Positions 6,073 through 13,736 of a stretch of DNA of 50,979 nucleotides are shown here, piece by piece. Origin of the DNA: Candidatus Peregrinibacteria bacterium (GTDB lineage Bacteria > Patescibacteriota > Gracilibacteria > UBA1369 > JABINC01); contig JABINC010000042.1 of NCBI GenBank assembly GCA_018697675.1, forward strand, positions 71,077 through 122,055, written 5' to 3'. Positions within the stretch are counted from its first letter, which is position 1. Each line of letters begins with the position of its first letter. The translations under genes were made by a program, and so were the position numbers. The notes below the pieces were generated by a model. That model did no database searches and was not told where the DNA came from. It saw only the letters and a list, made by a program, of their open reading frames with translations.

Positions 6073-7776
6073 CTAAATTTCAAAATCAACCAATCGGAGT
6101 TGGAGAAATGTGTCACCGTTCCAGGTGTTTTTGTCGAGATGAGCGACCAGATTGATCTTTCGGCCATCATATAGATCACGGGCGTAATCCCCCATATTGA
6201 AGCCAATAACTTGAATACCACGCGAAGATTTTCCACCCTCTGGGAGGTCTTCTTCTTGGAAGGCATCAAATCGGAGGTGCTGCCTGTCGGCACCGATACA
6301 ATATACGTTGCGAGCCTCCACATCTTTGAGTAAAAAACGTGGCTTTTTGTTCCCTACTCCAAATGGAGCAAGAGATTTTATATCCTCAAGCGCACTCCAA
6401 TCCAACTCTGCAAGCGAGGTCATAGTATCTATGTCGAGGGATTGCTTGAGTTGTGTGATATTTAATTTATCTTCGGCTATTTTTTCTATCTTTTTTGTGA
6501 AATCTTTCAGATGTTTTTTCTTTATTGTGAATCCTGCGGCTTGCCTGTGACCTCCAAAACTCTCAAGTAAATCGCCCACTTCTGTAAGAGCTTCTATCAT
6601 TGAGAAAAACTTCGGAGAACGAGATGAGCCAACAAGTTCATTGCCACGATCTTCCATTATTATCACTGGTTTTTTGTGCCGCTCAGCTGTTTTACCCGCT
6701 AGCAGACCTATAATTCCGGTGTGCCAATCTTTCGAATTAGCAATGATGATTTTTTTATCAGGAGGCATAGTTTCTATCAGATCGTTGAGTTCGCCGAGAG
6801 CCTTGTATGTCATTTCTTTTCTCTGTTCATTTAATTTTTCAAGTTTTGCGGCAAATTTATCTGGGTCTTTTTTTCCAAGAAGTGCCTGCAAAGCATAAGA
6901 GGCCTCTGAAATTCGTCCTGCCGCGTTGATCCTCGGCCCAAGTCCATATCCTATGACATCCGCATTCCATTCACCGGCATTCATATCAATTTTTGCCACT
7001 TCTTTTATAGCTTGAATCCCAGGCCAGCGACCTAGTTGAATTCCGCGGAGACCTTTTTTCACTATGACCCTGTTTTCACCTTTTAGCGGAACCAAATCAG
7101 CCACAGTCCCAAGACAAGCGAAATCACAAAGTTCATCAACTTCTCTCTCATATTCTTCTTTTGAAAGACGATCCTTGAGAAGTGCACTCGCGAGCTTCAG
7201 TGCCATTCCAGCTCCCGAAAGATGAGGGAATTCATAGCTACAATCTTCTTGAAGTGGATGAAGTATCGCATATGCATTATATGGGAAATCTGCAGGCAGA
7301 GTGTGGTGATCTGTAATAATCACCTCTATTCCATACTTCGCAGCTAGATCAATTTGTGGTTTGCACGAGATACCACAGTCAACTGTGATCACAAGGCCTA
7401 CCCCTATTTTGTGAAACTCCTCTATATAATCATCGGTGAGACCATATCCATCATCTACCCTGTGTGGTAGACGATAAGAGACATTTGCCCCAAAGCGCTC
7501 AAGCGTATGCACCAAGATAGCTGCTCCTGAGATCCCATCCACGTCATAATCCCCAAAAATGATGATTTTTTCGCCCGTGTTTGTCGCCTCTTTGATCCGA
7601 TCAACTGCTTTTCGCATATCTTTTAACCCGTATGGGTCATGCAACGTCGTCGTATCTTTCATGAATGCTTGCACATCCTTTTCGCTCACGAGATCTCTGA
7701 CTTCAAGCAGTCTTTTAAGTAATGGCTCCGATTTGTTTTCTGAGAGTAAGTTCCATAATTTACCGGTTACGGACAT
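6073..7776 (-). CDS. recJ: Single-stranded-DNA-specific exonuclease RecJ
   Basis: This is full-length RecJ (567 residues), the 5'-3' single-strand DNA exonuclease used in recombination and mismatch repair. The DHH-superfamily motifs are all present: GDYDVDG (about residues 75-81), VTVDCG (131-135), DHH (156-158), HLSGAGMALKLA (DHH domain end), and SFGGHRQAAGF in the DHHA1 domain (about 405-415). An OB-fold-like C-terminal region follows (about 450-567). It acts in the cytoplasm with two metal ions. The start chosen is the first ATG; its leader is A/T-rich without Shine-Dalgarno. It lies upstream of another DHH-family gene on the same strand, 149 bases apart, so these paralogous folds may be expressed together. 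Confidence 0.96.
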   Translation of the reverse strand: MSVTGKLWNLLSENKSEPLLKRLLEVRDLVSEKDVQAFMKDTTTLHDPYGLKDMRKAVDRIKEATNTGEKIIIFGDYDVDGISGAAILVHTLERFGANVSYRLPHRVDDGYGLTDDYIEEFHKIGVGLVITVDCGISCKPQIDLAAKYGIEVIITDHHTLPADFPYNAYAILHPLQEDCSYEFPHLSGAGMALKLASALLKDRLSKEEYEREVDELCDFACLGTVADLVPLKGENRVIVKKGLRGIQLGRWPGIQAIKEVAKIDMNAGEWNADVIGYGLGPRINAAGRISEASYALQALLGKKDPDKFAAKLEKLNEQRKEMTYKALGELNDLIETMPPDKKIIIANSKDWHTGIIGLLAGKTAERHKKPVIIMEDRGNELVGSSRSPKFFSMIEALTEVGDLLESFGGHRQAAGFTIKKKHLKDFTKKIEKIAEDKLNITQLKQSLDIDTMTSLAELDWSALEDIKSLAPFGVGNKKPRFLLKDVEARNVYCIGADRQHLRFDAFQEEDLPEGGKSSRGIQVIGFNMGDYARDLYDGRKINLVAHLDKNTWNGDTFLQLRLVDFEI

Positions 7777-7889
7777 TTTGTATGTTAAATAAATTAAATT
7801 TTTTAAATTTTTTATGCCTTAAATTTCACCTATTCATACTATTATTTTTCTCCGACTTTAAAAATACCACAAGAGCACAAAAAAACAAT

Positions 7890-7938
7890 AGGAGGATTTA
7901 TGATATTTCATTGCCGTATTACAAAAAATCATATATAA
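7890..7938 (+). other. Micro-ORF with a perfect Shine-Dalgarno sequence
   Basis: AGGAGG (7890-7895), a 4-base spacer and an ATG at 7900 precede a 12-codon frame (MIFHCRITKNHI) that ends just where the vapBC -10 box lies. A perfect ribosome site is very rare in this window, so a translated leader or small peptide is possible. Chance is not excluded. Confidence 0.25.
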
Positions 7939-7969
7939 TACGAAATGTAGATCGATAACCATCTCGTAT
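7911..7969 (+). promoter_or_regulatory. vapBC promoter and candidate autoregulatory operator
   Basis: TTGCCG (7911-7916) and TATAAT (7934-7939) are 17 bases apart. A 6-bp inverted repeat ATACGA (7938-7943)/TCGTAT (7964-7969) spans from the -10 box to the start codon of vapB. In this family the antitoxin, or the complex, represses its own promoter; the repeat lies where such binding would block transcription. Confidence 0.5.
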
Positions 7970-8177
7970 GACGCCAGTAACAATATCTCCGAAATTTCAA
8001 ATTGTCATCCCAAAGGATATTAGGGAAGGCATGGACTTAAAACCCGGAATGAAGTGTGAACTCATCCGAATGGGCGGAATTTTAAAGGTTGTACCCATTG
8101 TACCTATAGAACAAATGATGGGAGCTTTTAAAGGAATTGATACAACAGTTATTAGAGAACCTGACAGAGAATTATGA
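7968..8177 (+). CDS. vapB: AbrB/MazE-type antitoxin (VapB)
   Basis: This 69-residue protein has an N-terminal swapped-hairpin AbrB DNA-binding domain: VTISPKFQIVIPKDIREGMDLKPGMKCELI (given here as the family pattern in residues 4-32) and a C-terminal acidic tail (PDREL) that would wrap the toxin. It neutralises the downstream PIN toxin and probably represses the operon through the inverted repeat at its own start. Its TGA stop overlaps the toxin start in an ATGA junction, typical of translational coupling in toxin-antitoxin pairs. The length is normal for VapB antitoxins. Real use of TGA as a stop here also argues for the standard genetic code. Confidence 0.9.
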   Translation: MTPVTISPKFQIVIPKDIREGMDLKPGMKCELIRMGGILKVVPIVPIEQMMGAFKGIDTTVIREPDREL

Positions 8178-8551
8178 ATAATGTCGTAGACTCATCGGCG
8201 TGGTTAGAATATTTTGGTGGCACAGAAAATGCCGCGAACTTTATGGATGCAATTCAAAACACCGATTGGTTAATAGTTCCTAGTGTTGTAGTTTTCGAGG
8301 TTTACAAGAAACTACTTTTTTCTGTAGGGGAAGAAAAAGCCCTCAAAGGACTTATGACAATGAGTCAGGGACAGATTATCGGCTTGGATCAAGAACTTGC
8401 AGTTACAGCGGCACATCTACAAAAAGAACACGCTCTCCCCATGGCCGATGCGATTATTCTTGCTACAGCTAGATTTTTCAATGCAACCCTGTGGACACAG
8501 GATAGTGATTTTATAGGAATAGATGGGGTGGAGTATTTCTCAAAGGATTAG
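8174..8551 (+). CDS. vapC: PIN-domain ribonuclease toxin VapC
   Basis: A 125-residue PIN-domain protein, the usual VapC length. Candidate metal-binding acidic residues are Asp6 in VVDSSAWLEYF, Glu42 in VFEVYKKL, Asp92 in MADAIILATA and Asp110/Asp112 in WTQDSDF, so the active site looks intact. VapC toxins cut tRNAs or rRNA when free of antitoxin. It overlaps vapB by four bases (ATGA) and its stop overlaps the stop of the convergent mazG by four bases, leaving no room for a terminator. Confidence 0.93.
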   Translation: MNNVVDSSAWLEYFGGTENAANFMDAIQNTDWLIVPSVVVFEVYKKLLFSVGEEKALKGLMTMSQGQIIGLDQELAVTAAHLQKEHALPMADAIILATARFFNATLWTQDSDFIGIDGVEYFSKD

Positions 8552-8928
8552 CTCTTTTTCTTCTTATTTTTCTTCTTGTTCTTTTTCCAAAGTTCAAGAG
8601 CCTCTTCTGCAGTCTCGACTTTGTCGTCGCCAAAGACCCATGTGTGGCGAGAGACTATTTTTTCTCCAATTGCTTTGAAAACATCAGTGGCTGTGAAATG
8701 CCCTTCATCCTCTGCTACATTCATCATCATAATCATCGAAAAAAACAGATCCCCAAGCTCTTCCTTTAAGTTTTCATGATCTTCTTTTTCTATTGCTTCC
8801 AGGACTTCGCCAGACTCCTCCTCTATGCATTTTGCGAGAGATTTTATGGTTTGCTTCCTGTCCCACGGACAACCGTCCGGAGCACGGAGCCTCTTTGAAA
8901 GTTCTACAAGTTTGTCAAAAGTTGTCAT
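8548..8928 (-). CDS. mazG: MazG nucleotide pyrophosphohydrolase
   Basis: A 126-residue single-domain MazG-type NTP pyrophosphohydrolase, which hydrolyses nucleoside triphosphates (often aberrant ones) to monophosphates and pyrophosphate. Seen are the N-terminal LRAPDGCPWDRKQT, the metal-binding EEESGEVLEAI and EELGDLFFSMIMM (the EExxE and ExxD pattern), and SRHTWVFGD. E. coli MazG has two such domains; this is the one-domain form. It ends in a poly-Lys/Asn tail (KKNKKKNKKKKS), which may be an addition for RNA or ribosome contact. It converges on vapC with a four-base overlap. The start has no Shine-Dalgarno motif. Confidence 0.93.
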   Translation of the reverse strand: MTTFDKLVELSKRLRAPDGCPWDRKQTIKSLAKCIEEESGEVLEAIEKEDHENLKEELGDLFFSMIMMMNVAEDEGHFTATDVFKAIGEKIVSRHTWVFGDDKVETAEEALELWKKNKKKNKKKKS

Positions 8929-8940
8929 AAGTTATGGATT

Positions 8941-9513
8941 TTATTTTTTAACATCACAAATATCTTTCCATTCATAGTAAAGATCAATTACTCCTTTCAA
9001 AACTATTAAAATAAATGCTGCGAGAAGATAAATTTCACTATTACCGAATAGCATTATTGCAAAAAACAAACTCAATGGAAGAAATGATCGAAACATCCAT
9101 TCTTTCATACTCTCTTGATTGTCTTTTTTCTCTAGCTCCCTGTTTGCTTTCAAAGATTTCAAAAATTTAATCAAAAATGAAACACCTAAAATTGCAGCTG
9201 GGATATACAAAGTCTCAATTATTGCAACGCTTGGCCCCACTGTATATATGGTCAAAAGCAATATCACAAAAACAAGAAATATTTGTAAAAATGAAAGTCC
9301 AGATAATTTGAAAAATGCGAATTTTTCAGCCTTATCTTCCACTCCATAATATTGATTTGAATTGTCTTTCAAAAAATGTGCTGCAGCCACATATAGAACA
9401 CTTTCAAGAACATACATTAAAAGCACTGCTTCCATTCTGAGATCAAAGAAAAGCGCTCCCAAAATCAATGAGAGGTTGTAAAGCAAGATTATGATCAGAT
9501 TTGAGAATTTCAT
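8941..9513 (-). CDS. Six-helix membrane protein, DUF6498-like
   Basis: A 190-residue polytopic membrane protein with about six hydrophobic segments (roughly residues 3-22, 27-49, 65-95, 96-120, 144-160, 163-180). The N-terminal pattern, a first helix ending GALFFDLRMEAVLLMYVLESVLY, resembles the DUF6498 family (short Phe-Phe turn, then a helix with Leu-Leu-x-Tyr-x-x-Glu). The role of that family is unknown. It starts 12 bases upstream of mazG on the same strand, so the two may be cotranscribed. The family assignment is by eye. Confidence 0.6.
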   Translation of the reverse strand: MKFSNLIIILLYNLSLILGALFFDLRMEAVLLMYVLESVLYVAAAHFLKDNSNQYYGVEDKAEKFAFFKLSGLSFLQIFLVFVILLLTIYTVGPSVAIIETLYIPAAILGVSFLIKFLKSLKANRELEKKDNQESMKEWMFRSFLPLSLFFAIMLFGNSEIYLLAAFILIVLKGVIDLYYEWKDICDVKK

Positions 9514-9569
9514 ATTCTATATATTAGGATTCTTTGAAAGAAGTCTTAGCATATCCAAATGGCTTGCGA

Positions 9570-9598
9570 TTGACATTTTTACGCACTTCCACTTTAAT
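9570..9598 (+). promoter_or_regulatory. Promoter of the histidine phosphatase gene
   Basis: TTGACA (9570-9575) and TTTAAT (9593-9598), 17 bases apart, lie 21 bases before the start codon at 9620. The -35 box is a perfect consensus. Confidence 0.55.
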
Positions 9599-9619
9599 AT
9601 CAACTCATAATAATTTTTT

Positions 9620-10582
9620 ATGCAAAAATATCCGGACAATGTTTTATTTGGCAGACATGGGGAATCTGTATTTGTGGAAATAGATAGTAATGATATTCCT
9701 GGATATAGAGACTTTTCCCGACTATTTTACGATGAGTTCTCAGCACTTGAATCAAATCTGCAAGTCAAAGCGTCATTATTTCCTGGTCGAGTACAGCTAC
9801 CAAATCACCTCAAGCCTTTTCCAAGTGATAGATTGACACAAATGGCATTAAATGCACTTCAAGCCATGAAGGATGATAAACGATTTGCACCTTTGCTTGG
9901 CAATGACAAGAAAACACCTCTGACTAAAAAAGGTTTTGAGCAATGGGTTCAAGTCGGTGAAGGTTTGGAAGAATATTTAGATGGAATACTTCCAGAAAGA
10001 GTTATCCTCCCTGATCAAATACGCACGGTACAATCATATGAGGGCCTAATTCATGGATGTCCAAAGTTAAGAGGAAGAGGGAATATAGATAATAAATTTA
10101 GAGAACAAGAAATGGGCTTAAGAATTGATGATGGAGATCCTTTGATTTATGCTGTACTCAATCCTAGATATGCTTGGCATTTTAAACAAAGGGGACTTCT
10201 AGAGTATAGGCATGAAGGTGGTGAGAGTATGGAAGACGTAATTGATAGAGGTAGAGAGAGTCTGGATACACTTTCAAATAGATATGGAGGCCTTGAAAGT
10301 GGAAAACCTTCTCCATGCATTCTTGTCATTACTCACCATCGTTTTATGCTAGCGATACGTTTTCTATTAGAAAGTTGGGATCAGGAAATTCTTGAACACA
10401 ATGATTTACCTCCAAATCGCCCGCCCGTGGCAAATCTCCTCCATTATGTTGGGGTTGACGGTGAGAAAAAAGCAACGCGCCCGGAAGCAACTCCATCCGT
10501 AGTCGAATACGCTAAAAAAGGCTGGCTTGAACTCAAAGATGAAGAAATTCCATATCGGCAAATATGGAAAGATGCTGCTTAA
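9620..10582 (+). CDS. Histidine phosphatase family protein
   Basis: A 320-residue member of the histidine phosphatase (phosphoglycerate mutase-like) superfamily. The catalytic RHGES lies at residues 12-16 (LFGRHGES), and the second catalytic His is in CILVITHHRFMLA (about 239-240); FREQEMGLRI and EHGGESMEDV-like text (YRHEGGESMEDVIDRGRES, about 194-212) are also typical. It probably removes phosphate from a small molecule or protein; the substrate is not readable. It is longer than the usual 200-residue members because of insertions between the two halves. It converges with miaA, one base apart. Confidence 0.85.
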   Translation: MQKYPDNVLFGRHGESVFVEIDSNDIPGYRDFSRLFYDEFSALESNLQVKASLFPGRVQLPNHLKPFPSDRLTQMALNALQAMKDDKRFAPLLGNDKKTPLTKKGFEQWVQVGEGLEEYLDGILPERVILPDQIRTVQSYEGLIHGCPKLRGRGNIDNKFREQEMGLRIDDGDPLIYAVLNPRYAWHFKQRGLLEYRHEGGESMEDVIDRGRESLDTLSNRYGGLESGKPSPCILVITHHRFMLAIRFLLESWDQEILEHNDLPPNRPPVANLLHYVGVDGEKKATRPEATPSVVEYAKKGWLELKDEEIPYRQIWKDAA

Positions 10583-10583
10583 T

Positions 10584-11519
10584 TTATCCAACCTCAAACC
10601 AGTGAATATCTTTGTCTTTTCGCCACCAACTTAACTGGCGTTTGGCGAAGTTTCGAGTTTCTTTTTGGAGATGAGATTTTACATCTTCGAGGGTGTAAGA
10701 GGTGCCGTCTAGTTTTGTATCGCCATTGAAATAAGGGATGAATTGCCGATATCCGAGACCTGTTATTGAACGTTCGTTCTCTCCATATTTTTCGATCATT
10801 TCTTTAGCTTCAGCTTCGAGTTTTCCGTCTTTTAATTGCTGTTCTACACGAGTATTTATGCGACTGTAAAGCTCTTCCCTTGGCCGAATTAGGCCGATTT
10901 TAAGGACATGATAATTGTGTGGTTTTGGCTCTGGATTTTTGGCGTCTTTGTTGAGGATTTTCTCAATAGCGCGCATAACGTAATACGTGTTGTTTGGATG
11001 GATATTTTTGGCTGCTTCTGGGTCTAATTCTTGTAATTTCTTGTAGAGAAATTCTTTGCCCTCGCGTTCTAAAATCCCTTCTAATTCTTTTCTAATTTCT
11101 GGATTCGGTTTAACTCCGGCGAAGTCGAAATTTTTCACAACTGCATCCGAATAAAGCATGGTACCACCTACTATAAACGGCATATGTCCTCGAGCGGAAA
11201 TTTCTGGGATCAGGCGATTACATTCTTTCTTGAAATCATAGACCGTGAATTCTTCATCTGGCTCTACCATGTCGAGCATGTGATGAGGGACCCCGTCCAT
11301 TTCCTCGAGGGTGATTTTGTCCGTCCCGATATCCATACCTTTGTAAACCTGGCGGGAGTCCGCGGAGATCACTTCACCGTCAAAAGCCTTGGCAATGCCA
11401 ATACTCAGCTCTGTCTTGCCCACAGCAGTTGGCCCAATTATCAGGATAAGTGGGATGCGACCCTCTGGAGTTGAATCAAGATGCTCAGAAATAGTTGACT
11501 TTATAGCTTCAAGTGGCAT
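10584..11519 (-). CDS. miaA: tRNA dimethylallyltransferase MiaA
   Basis: A 311-residue MiaA, which adds a dimethylallyl group to A37 of tRNAs reading codons that start with U. The P-loop GPTAVGKT is at residues 29-36, followed by the family motifs ISADSRQVYKGMDIGTDK and HHMLDMVEPDEEFTVYDF, IVGGTMLYSDAV, and the late RSITGLGYRQFIPY and QLSWWRKDKDIHWF. An N-terminal extension of about 20 residues precedes the usual start; Met1 is the only ATG that fits. Length is normal (300-320). Confidence 0.96.
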   Translation of the reverse strand: MPLEAIKSTISEHLDSTPEGRIPLILIIGPTAVGKTELSIGIAKAFDGEVISADSRQVYKGMDIGTDKITLEEMDGVPHHMLDMVEPDEEFTVYDFKKECNRLIPEISARGHMPFIVGGTMLYSDAVVKNFDFAGVKPNPEIRKELEGILEREGKEFLYKKLQELDPEAAKNIHPNNTYYVMRAIEKILNKDAKNPEPKPHNYHVLKIGLIRPREELYSRINTRVEQQLKDGKLEAEAKEMIEKYGENERSITGLGYRQFIPYFNGDTKLDGTSYTLEDVKSHLQKETRNFAKRQLSWWRKDKDIHWFEVG

Positions 11520-11673
11520 AATTGTGTCTCGTAAAATTTAATCTACTTCACCGATCGCTAGACTAGAAGAACATCCTGTTATTGTCAAAGAGAGTCAAGT
11601 ATGTGATACCGGACTACCTAAAGATGACCTACCCTCAGCACTCAGGTTAGAGTGGCCATCTGTCAAAATTCTT

Positions 11674-12270
11674 TTGAAAAGACTGGCAAGCGGAAGGTGT
11701 GCAGTTGGCTGTCTTCTTGGTAAGAGAAGAGGGGATTTAAGCGTTAGTTGTTCAGGGTCAACGGAAAGAGTTGCCGATTGTCAATTTGATACTATGTTCA
11801 AAGATAGCCCTGTCGAAGAAAATTTATCAGTTGTATTTGATATAACCCCTGACTTTGTTGATGGAATCGTGACAGAATTGAATGAAGCCACTCCATATCA
11901 CCCTGAATTTTTAATAGCGATGGAGAATAGACTCCACTTCTCTCCAACTGCTGAAAAAGATGAAGATGGAATTCCAATTATCCCTTTAAGATGGCAAAAA
12001 GTTGATGAAGATACGGCATCAATGGTTCTGAGAAATATTTTCCCTGCAGGGACTGATGGCCTAGATACAATTGTTGTAGAAGATGTAACCCCTCTGAGGA
12101 GTCAAGAACTCGTTATTCCCTCCTACAAAGCAGTCTTCGTTTTTTTAAAAAAACTTGAAATATCAATCATCGCAAATCTCTGTCCTCTTGGTATGCAACC
12201 CATACGGTATTCCAAAAAAAGTGACGGCACGGGATTTATTGTATTTGTTCGAAATTCGTTTGACTTTTAG
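11674..12270 (+). CDS. Unknown protein with no clear start codon
   Basis: I do not recognise this protein. The first standard start is a TTG at 11674, giving 198 residues, but the frame is open back to a stop at 11539-11541 and the extra 44 codons read like protein (for example GLPKDDLPSALRLEWPSVKI). There is no ATG or GTG in that extension; only ATT/ATC would serve. So the gene may use a rare start, or have lost its 5' end. The visible part is soluble, rich in Asp/Glu in the middle, with five cysteines in the first 40 residues. The strong promoter of the L10 operon lies over its last codons. Confidence 0.45.
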   Translation: MKRLASGRCAVGCLLGKRRGDLSVSCSGSTERVADCQFDTMFKDSPVEENLSVVFDITPDFVDGIVTELNEATPYHPEFLIAMENRLHFSPTAEKDEDGIPIIPLRWQKVDEDTASMVLRNIFPAGTDGLDTIVVEDVTPLRSQELVIPSYKAVFVFLKKLEISIIANLCPLGMQPIRYSKKSDGTGFIVFVRNSFDF

Positions 12271-12287
12271 CTCTTTGCCTATATAAT
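12260..12287 (+). promoter_or_regulatory. Promoter of the rplJ-rplL operon
   Basis: TTGACT (12260-12265) and TATAAT (12282-12287) are 16 bases apart, overlapping the stop codon of the upstream gene. This would start transcription just before the L10 leader, near 12294. Confidence 0.8.
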
Positions 12288-12292
12288 CCTCC

Positions 12293-12464
12293 TCGAATCG
12301 TAGACAGCAGGCAGCTTTTAGCCAGTGGAACTGGCAAAAGCAATAAGACCCGCCGAGATAGACATATTGATCGCCTGGAAGTGGTATGATGGAATACCCA
12401 CCTGGTGTACTGCTTACACAGGCAGTGTCTAACTCGCTACGATCTCGAATCGTAGTTTTTTTTT
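12293..12464 (+). promoter_or_regulatory. L10 (rplJ) leader RNA with attenuator
   Basis: The RNA from about 12293 to the T-run at 12464 has the arrangement of the ribosomal protein L10 leader: a 5' element with GTAGACAGCAGGCAGC, an internal hairpin GCCAGT-GGA-ACTGGC, and a 3' terminator. The sequence TCGAATCGTAG occurs at the 5' end (12293-12303) and again in the terminator (12445-12455); both can pair with CTACGAT (12437-12443), so the closing stem of the leader and the terminator exclude each other. L10-L12 binding to the leader would thus control read-through (mechanism inferred from the family). Confidence 0.75.
12437..12464 (+). terminator. Attenuator terminator in the rplJ leader
   Basis: CTACGAT - CTCGA - ATCGTAG followed by nine T: a 7-bp stem with a 5-base loop and a U-run, 47 bases before rplJ. 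It competes with the 5' copy of ATCGTAG for the same partner. Confidence 0.85.
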
Positions 12465-12510
12465 GGACTATATCCTCTAAGTAACAAATTAATAATTTAA
12501 TATTAGACTT

Positions 12511-13152
12511 ATGCCAATAACGAAAGAAAAGAAGGCGGAAATTCTTGCGGCTCTGATCGAAGAGTTCAAGAGCGCCAAGTCAATTGCTGTTGCAAAAACA
12601 AATGGTATGACTGTGATGGAATCTCAGGATTTTCGTCGCAAACTTCGTGAAAATGATGTTCAATTCAAGATCGCGAAAAAAACCCTTATCTGTCTTGCAG
12701 CAAAGGAAGCTGGATATGATGTAGACCCTGCCGCACTGGAAGGTAGTATTGGACTTGCATTTTCTCCGGATGAAGTAACTGGTGCAAAACTTGTTAAACA
12801 ACAAGATAAGAAAAAGAAAAAAATGGAACTTGTTGCACTTTTCCTAGAGGGTCAATTCCTCGGGAAAGAAGGTGCGGATGAGCTTGCAGACATTCCTGGA
12901 AAAGAGGAATTACTCGCGAAATTCGTTGGAATGCTTCAAAGCCCACTCAACAGTTTTGCTGGAATGCTTGGAAGCCCACTTTCAGGATTTGCTCGTGCAC
13001 TTTCTGAGTATGCTAAGAGTAAACCTGCTGAAGAAGCGCCTGTAGAGGAGACTGAAGAACCAGCAGAAGAAACCCCTAAGGCAGAAGCTTCGGAATCTGA
13101 AGACTCTCCAAAGGAAGACGCTGAAGCGTCTAAAGAAGAAAAACCTGAATAA
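12511..13152 (+). CDS. rplJ: Ribosomal protein L10
   Basis: Large-subunit protein L10 (213 residues), base of the stalk that carries L7/L12 dimers. Seen: N-terminal ITKEKKAEILAALIEEFKSAKSI (in part), the rRNA-binding region LRENDVQFKIAKKTLI, and the C-terminal helix (LSGFARALSEYAKSK) that docks L12. Bacterial L10 is normally about 165-175 residues; this one has about 40 extra residues at the C-terminus, almost all Glu, Ala, Pro and Ser. It follows its own leader and promoter and is 41 bases before rplL. Confidence 0.96.
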   Translation: MPITKEKKAEILAALIEEFKSAKSIAVAKTNGMTVMESQDFRRKLRENDVQFKIAKKTLICLAAKEAGYDVDPAALEGSIGLAFSPDEVTGAKLVKQQDKKKKKMELVALFLEGQFLGKEGADELADIPGKEELLAKFVGMLQSPLNSFAGMLGSPLSGFARALSEYAKSKPAEEAPVEETEEPAEETPKAEASESEDSPKEDAEASKEEKPE

Positions 13153-13193
13153 AAATAATTATTTACCAAAATATTTTCTAACTCATATACATT

Positions 13194-13604
13194 ATGACTG
13201 AAGAAACAAAAGAAGCTATCAAGCTTTCTAAGGAAGAAAAGACAGTTATCGATGCTGTCGAAAAACTAAATATCGTACAACTTAACAATGTAGTTAAGTT
13301 CATGGAAGAAGAGTACGGTATCTCAGCTGCTGCCCCTGTTGCTGTCGCTGCTGCTCCTGCTGGAGGCGGTGGTGATGAAGAAGCTGCTGAAAAATCAGCA
13401 TTCGACGTTGTTCTTAAAGAAGTTGGTGGATCTAAAATCGCTGTAATTAAAGCGGTTAAAGAGATCACTGGTCTTGGTCTAAAAGAGGCTAAAGACATCG
13501 TTGACGGAGCTCCAAAAGCAGTTAAAGAAGGAGTTGCTAAAGACGAAGCTGAGAAGCTAAAAGCTGACCTAGAAGCTGCAGGTGCTACTGTAGAACTAGC
13601 GTAA
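13194..13604 (+). CDS. rplL: Ribosomal protein L7/L12
   Basis: Stalk protein L7/L12 (136 residues), which recruits and activates translation GTPases. The N-terminal dimer domain (about residues 10-45, [21 protein letters not shown]), the Ala/Gly hinge ([16 protein letters not shown]) and the C-terminal domain ([36 protein letters not shown]) are in the standard order. It is cotranscribed with rplJ and followed by a terminator. Confidence 0.98.
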   Translation: MTEETKEAIKLSKEEKTVIDAVEKLNIVQLNNVVKFMEEEYGISAAAPVAVAAAPAGGGGDEEAAEKSAFDVVLKEVGGSKIAVIKAVKEITGLGLKEAKDIVDGAPKAVKEGVAKDEAEKLKADLEAAGATVELA

Positions 13605-13633
13605 GTTTTCGCTTAAAACTCAAAAATTAAAAG

Positions 13634-13666
13634 CCCTGGCAGATGTAGTATTTGCTAGGGTTTTTT
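13634..13666 (+). terminator. Terminator of the rplJ-rplL operon
   Basis: CCCTGGCA (13634-13641) pairs with TGCTAGGG (13653-13660) with one G-T pair, followed by six T. It lies 29 bases after the rplL stop. Confidence 0.85.
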
Positions 13667-13679
13667 GCTGAACCAATGG

Positions 13680-13707
13680 TTGACATCAAGGCTTGATTGA
13701 GTATAAT
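13680..13707 (+). promoter_or_regulatory. Consensus promoter
   Basis: TTGACA (13680-13685) and TATAAT (13702-13707), both perfect, 16 bases apart, for the gene starting at 13737. Confidence 0.8.
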
Positions 13708-13736
13708 TACCCCTTAGATTTTAAAAATATCAAAAA

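Noticed and set aside
5980-6174. Plus-strand frame of 64 codons between recJ and the DHH gene
   Set aside because: More than half of it overlaps the end of recJ on the other strand, the sequence has no recognisable domain and no promoter fits.
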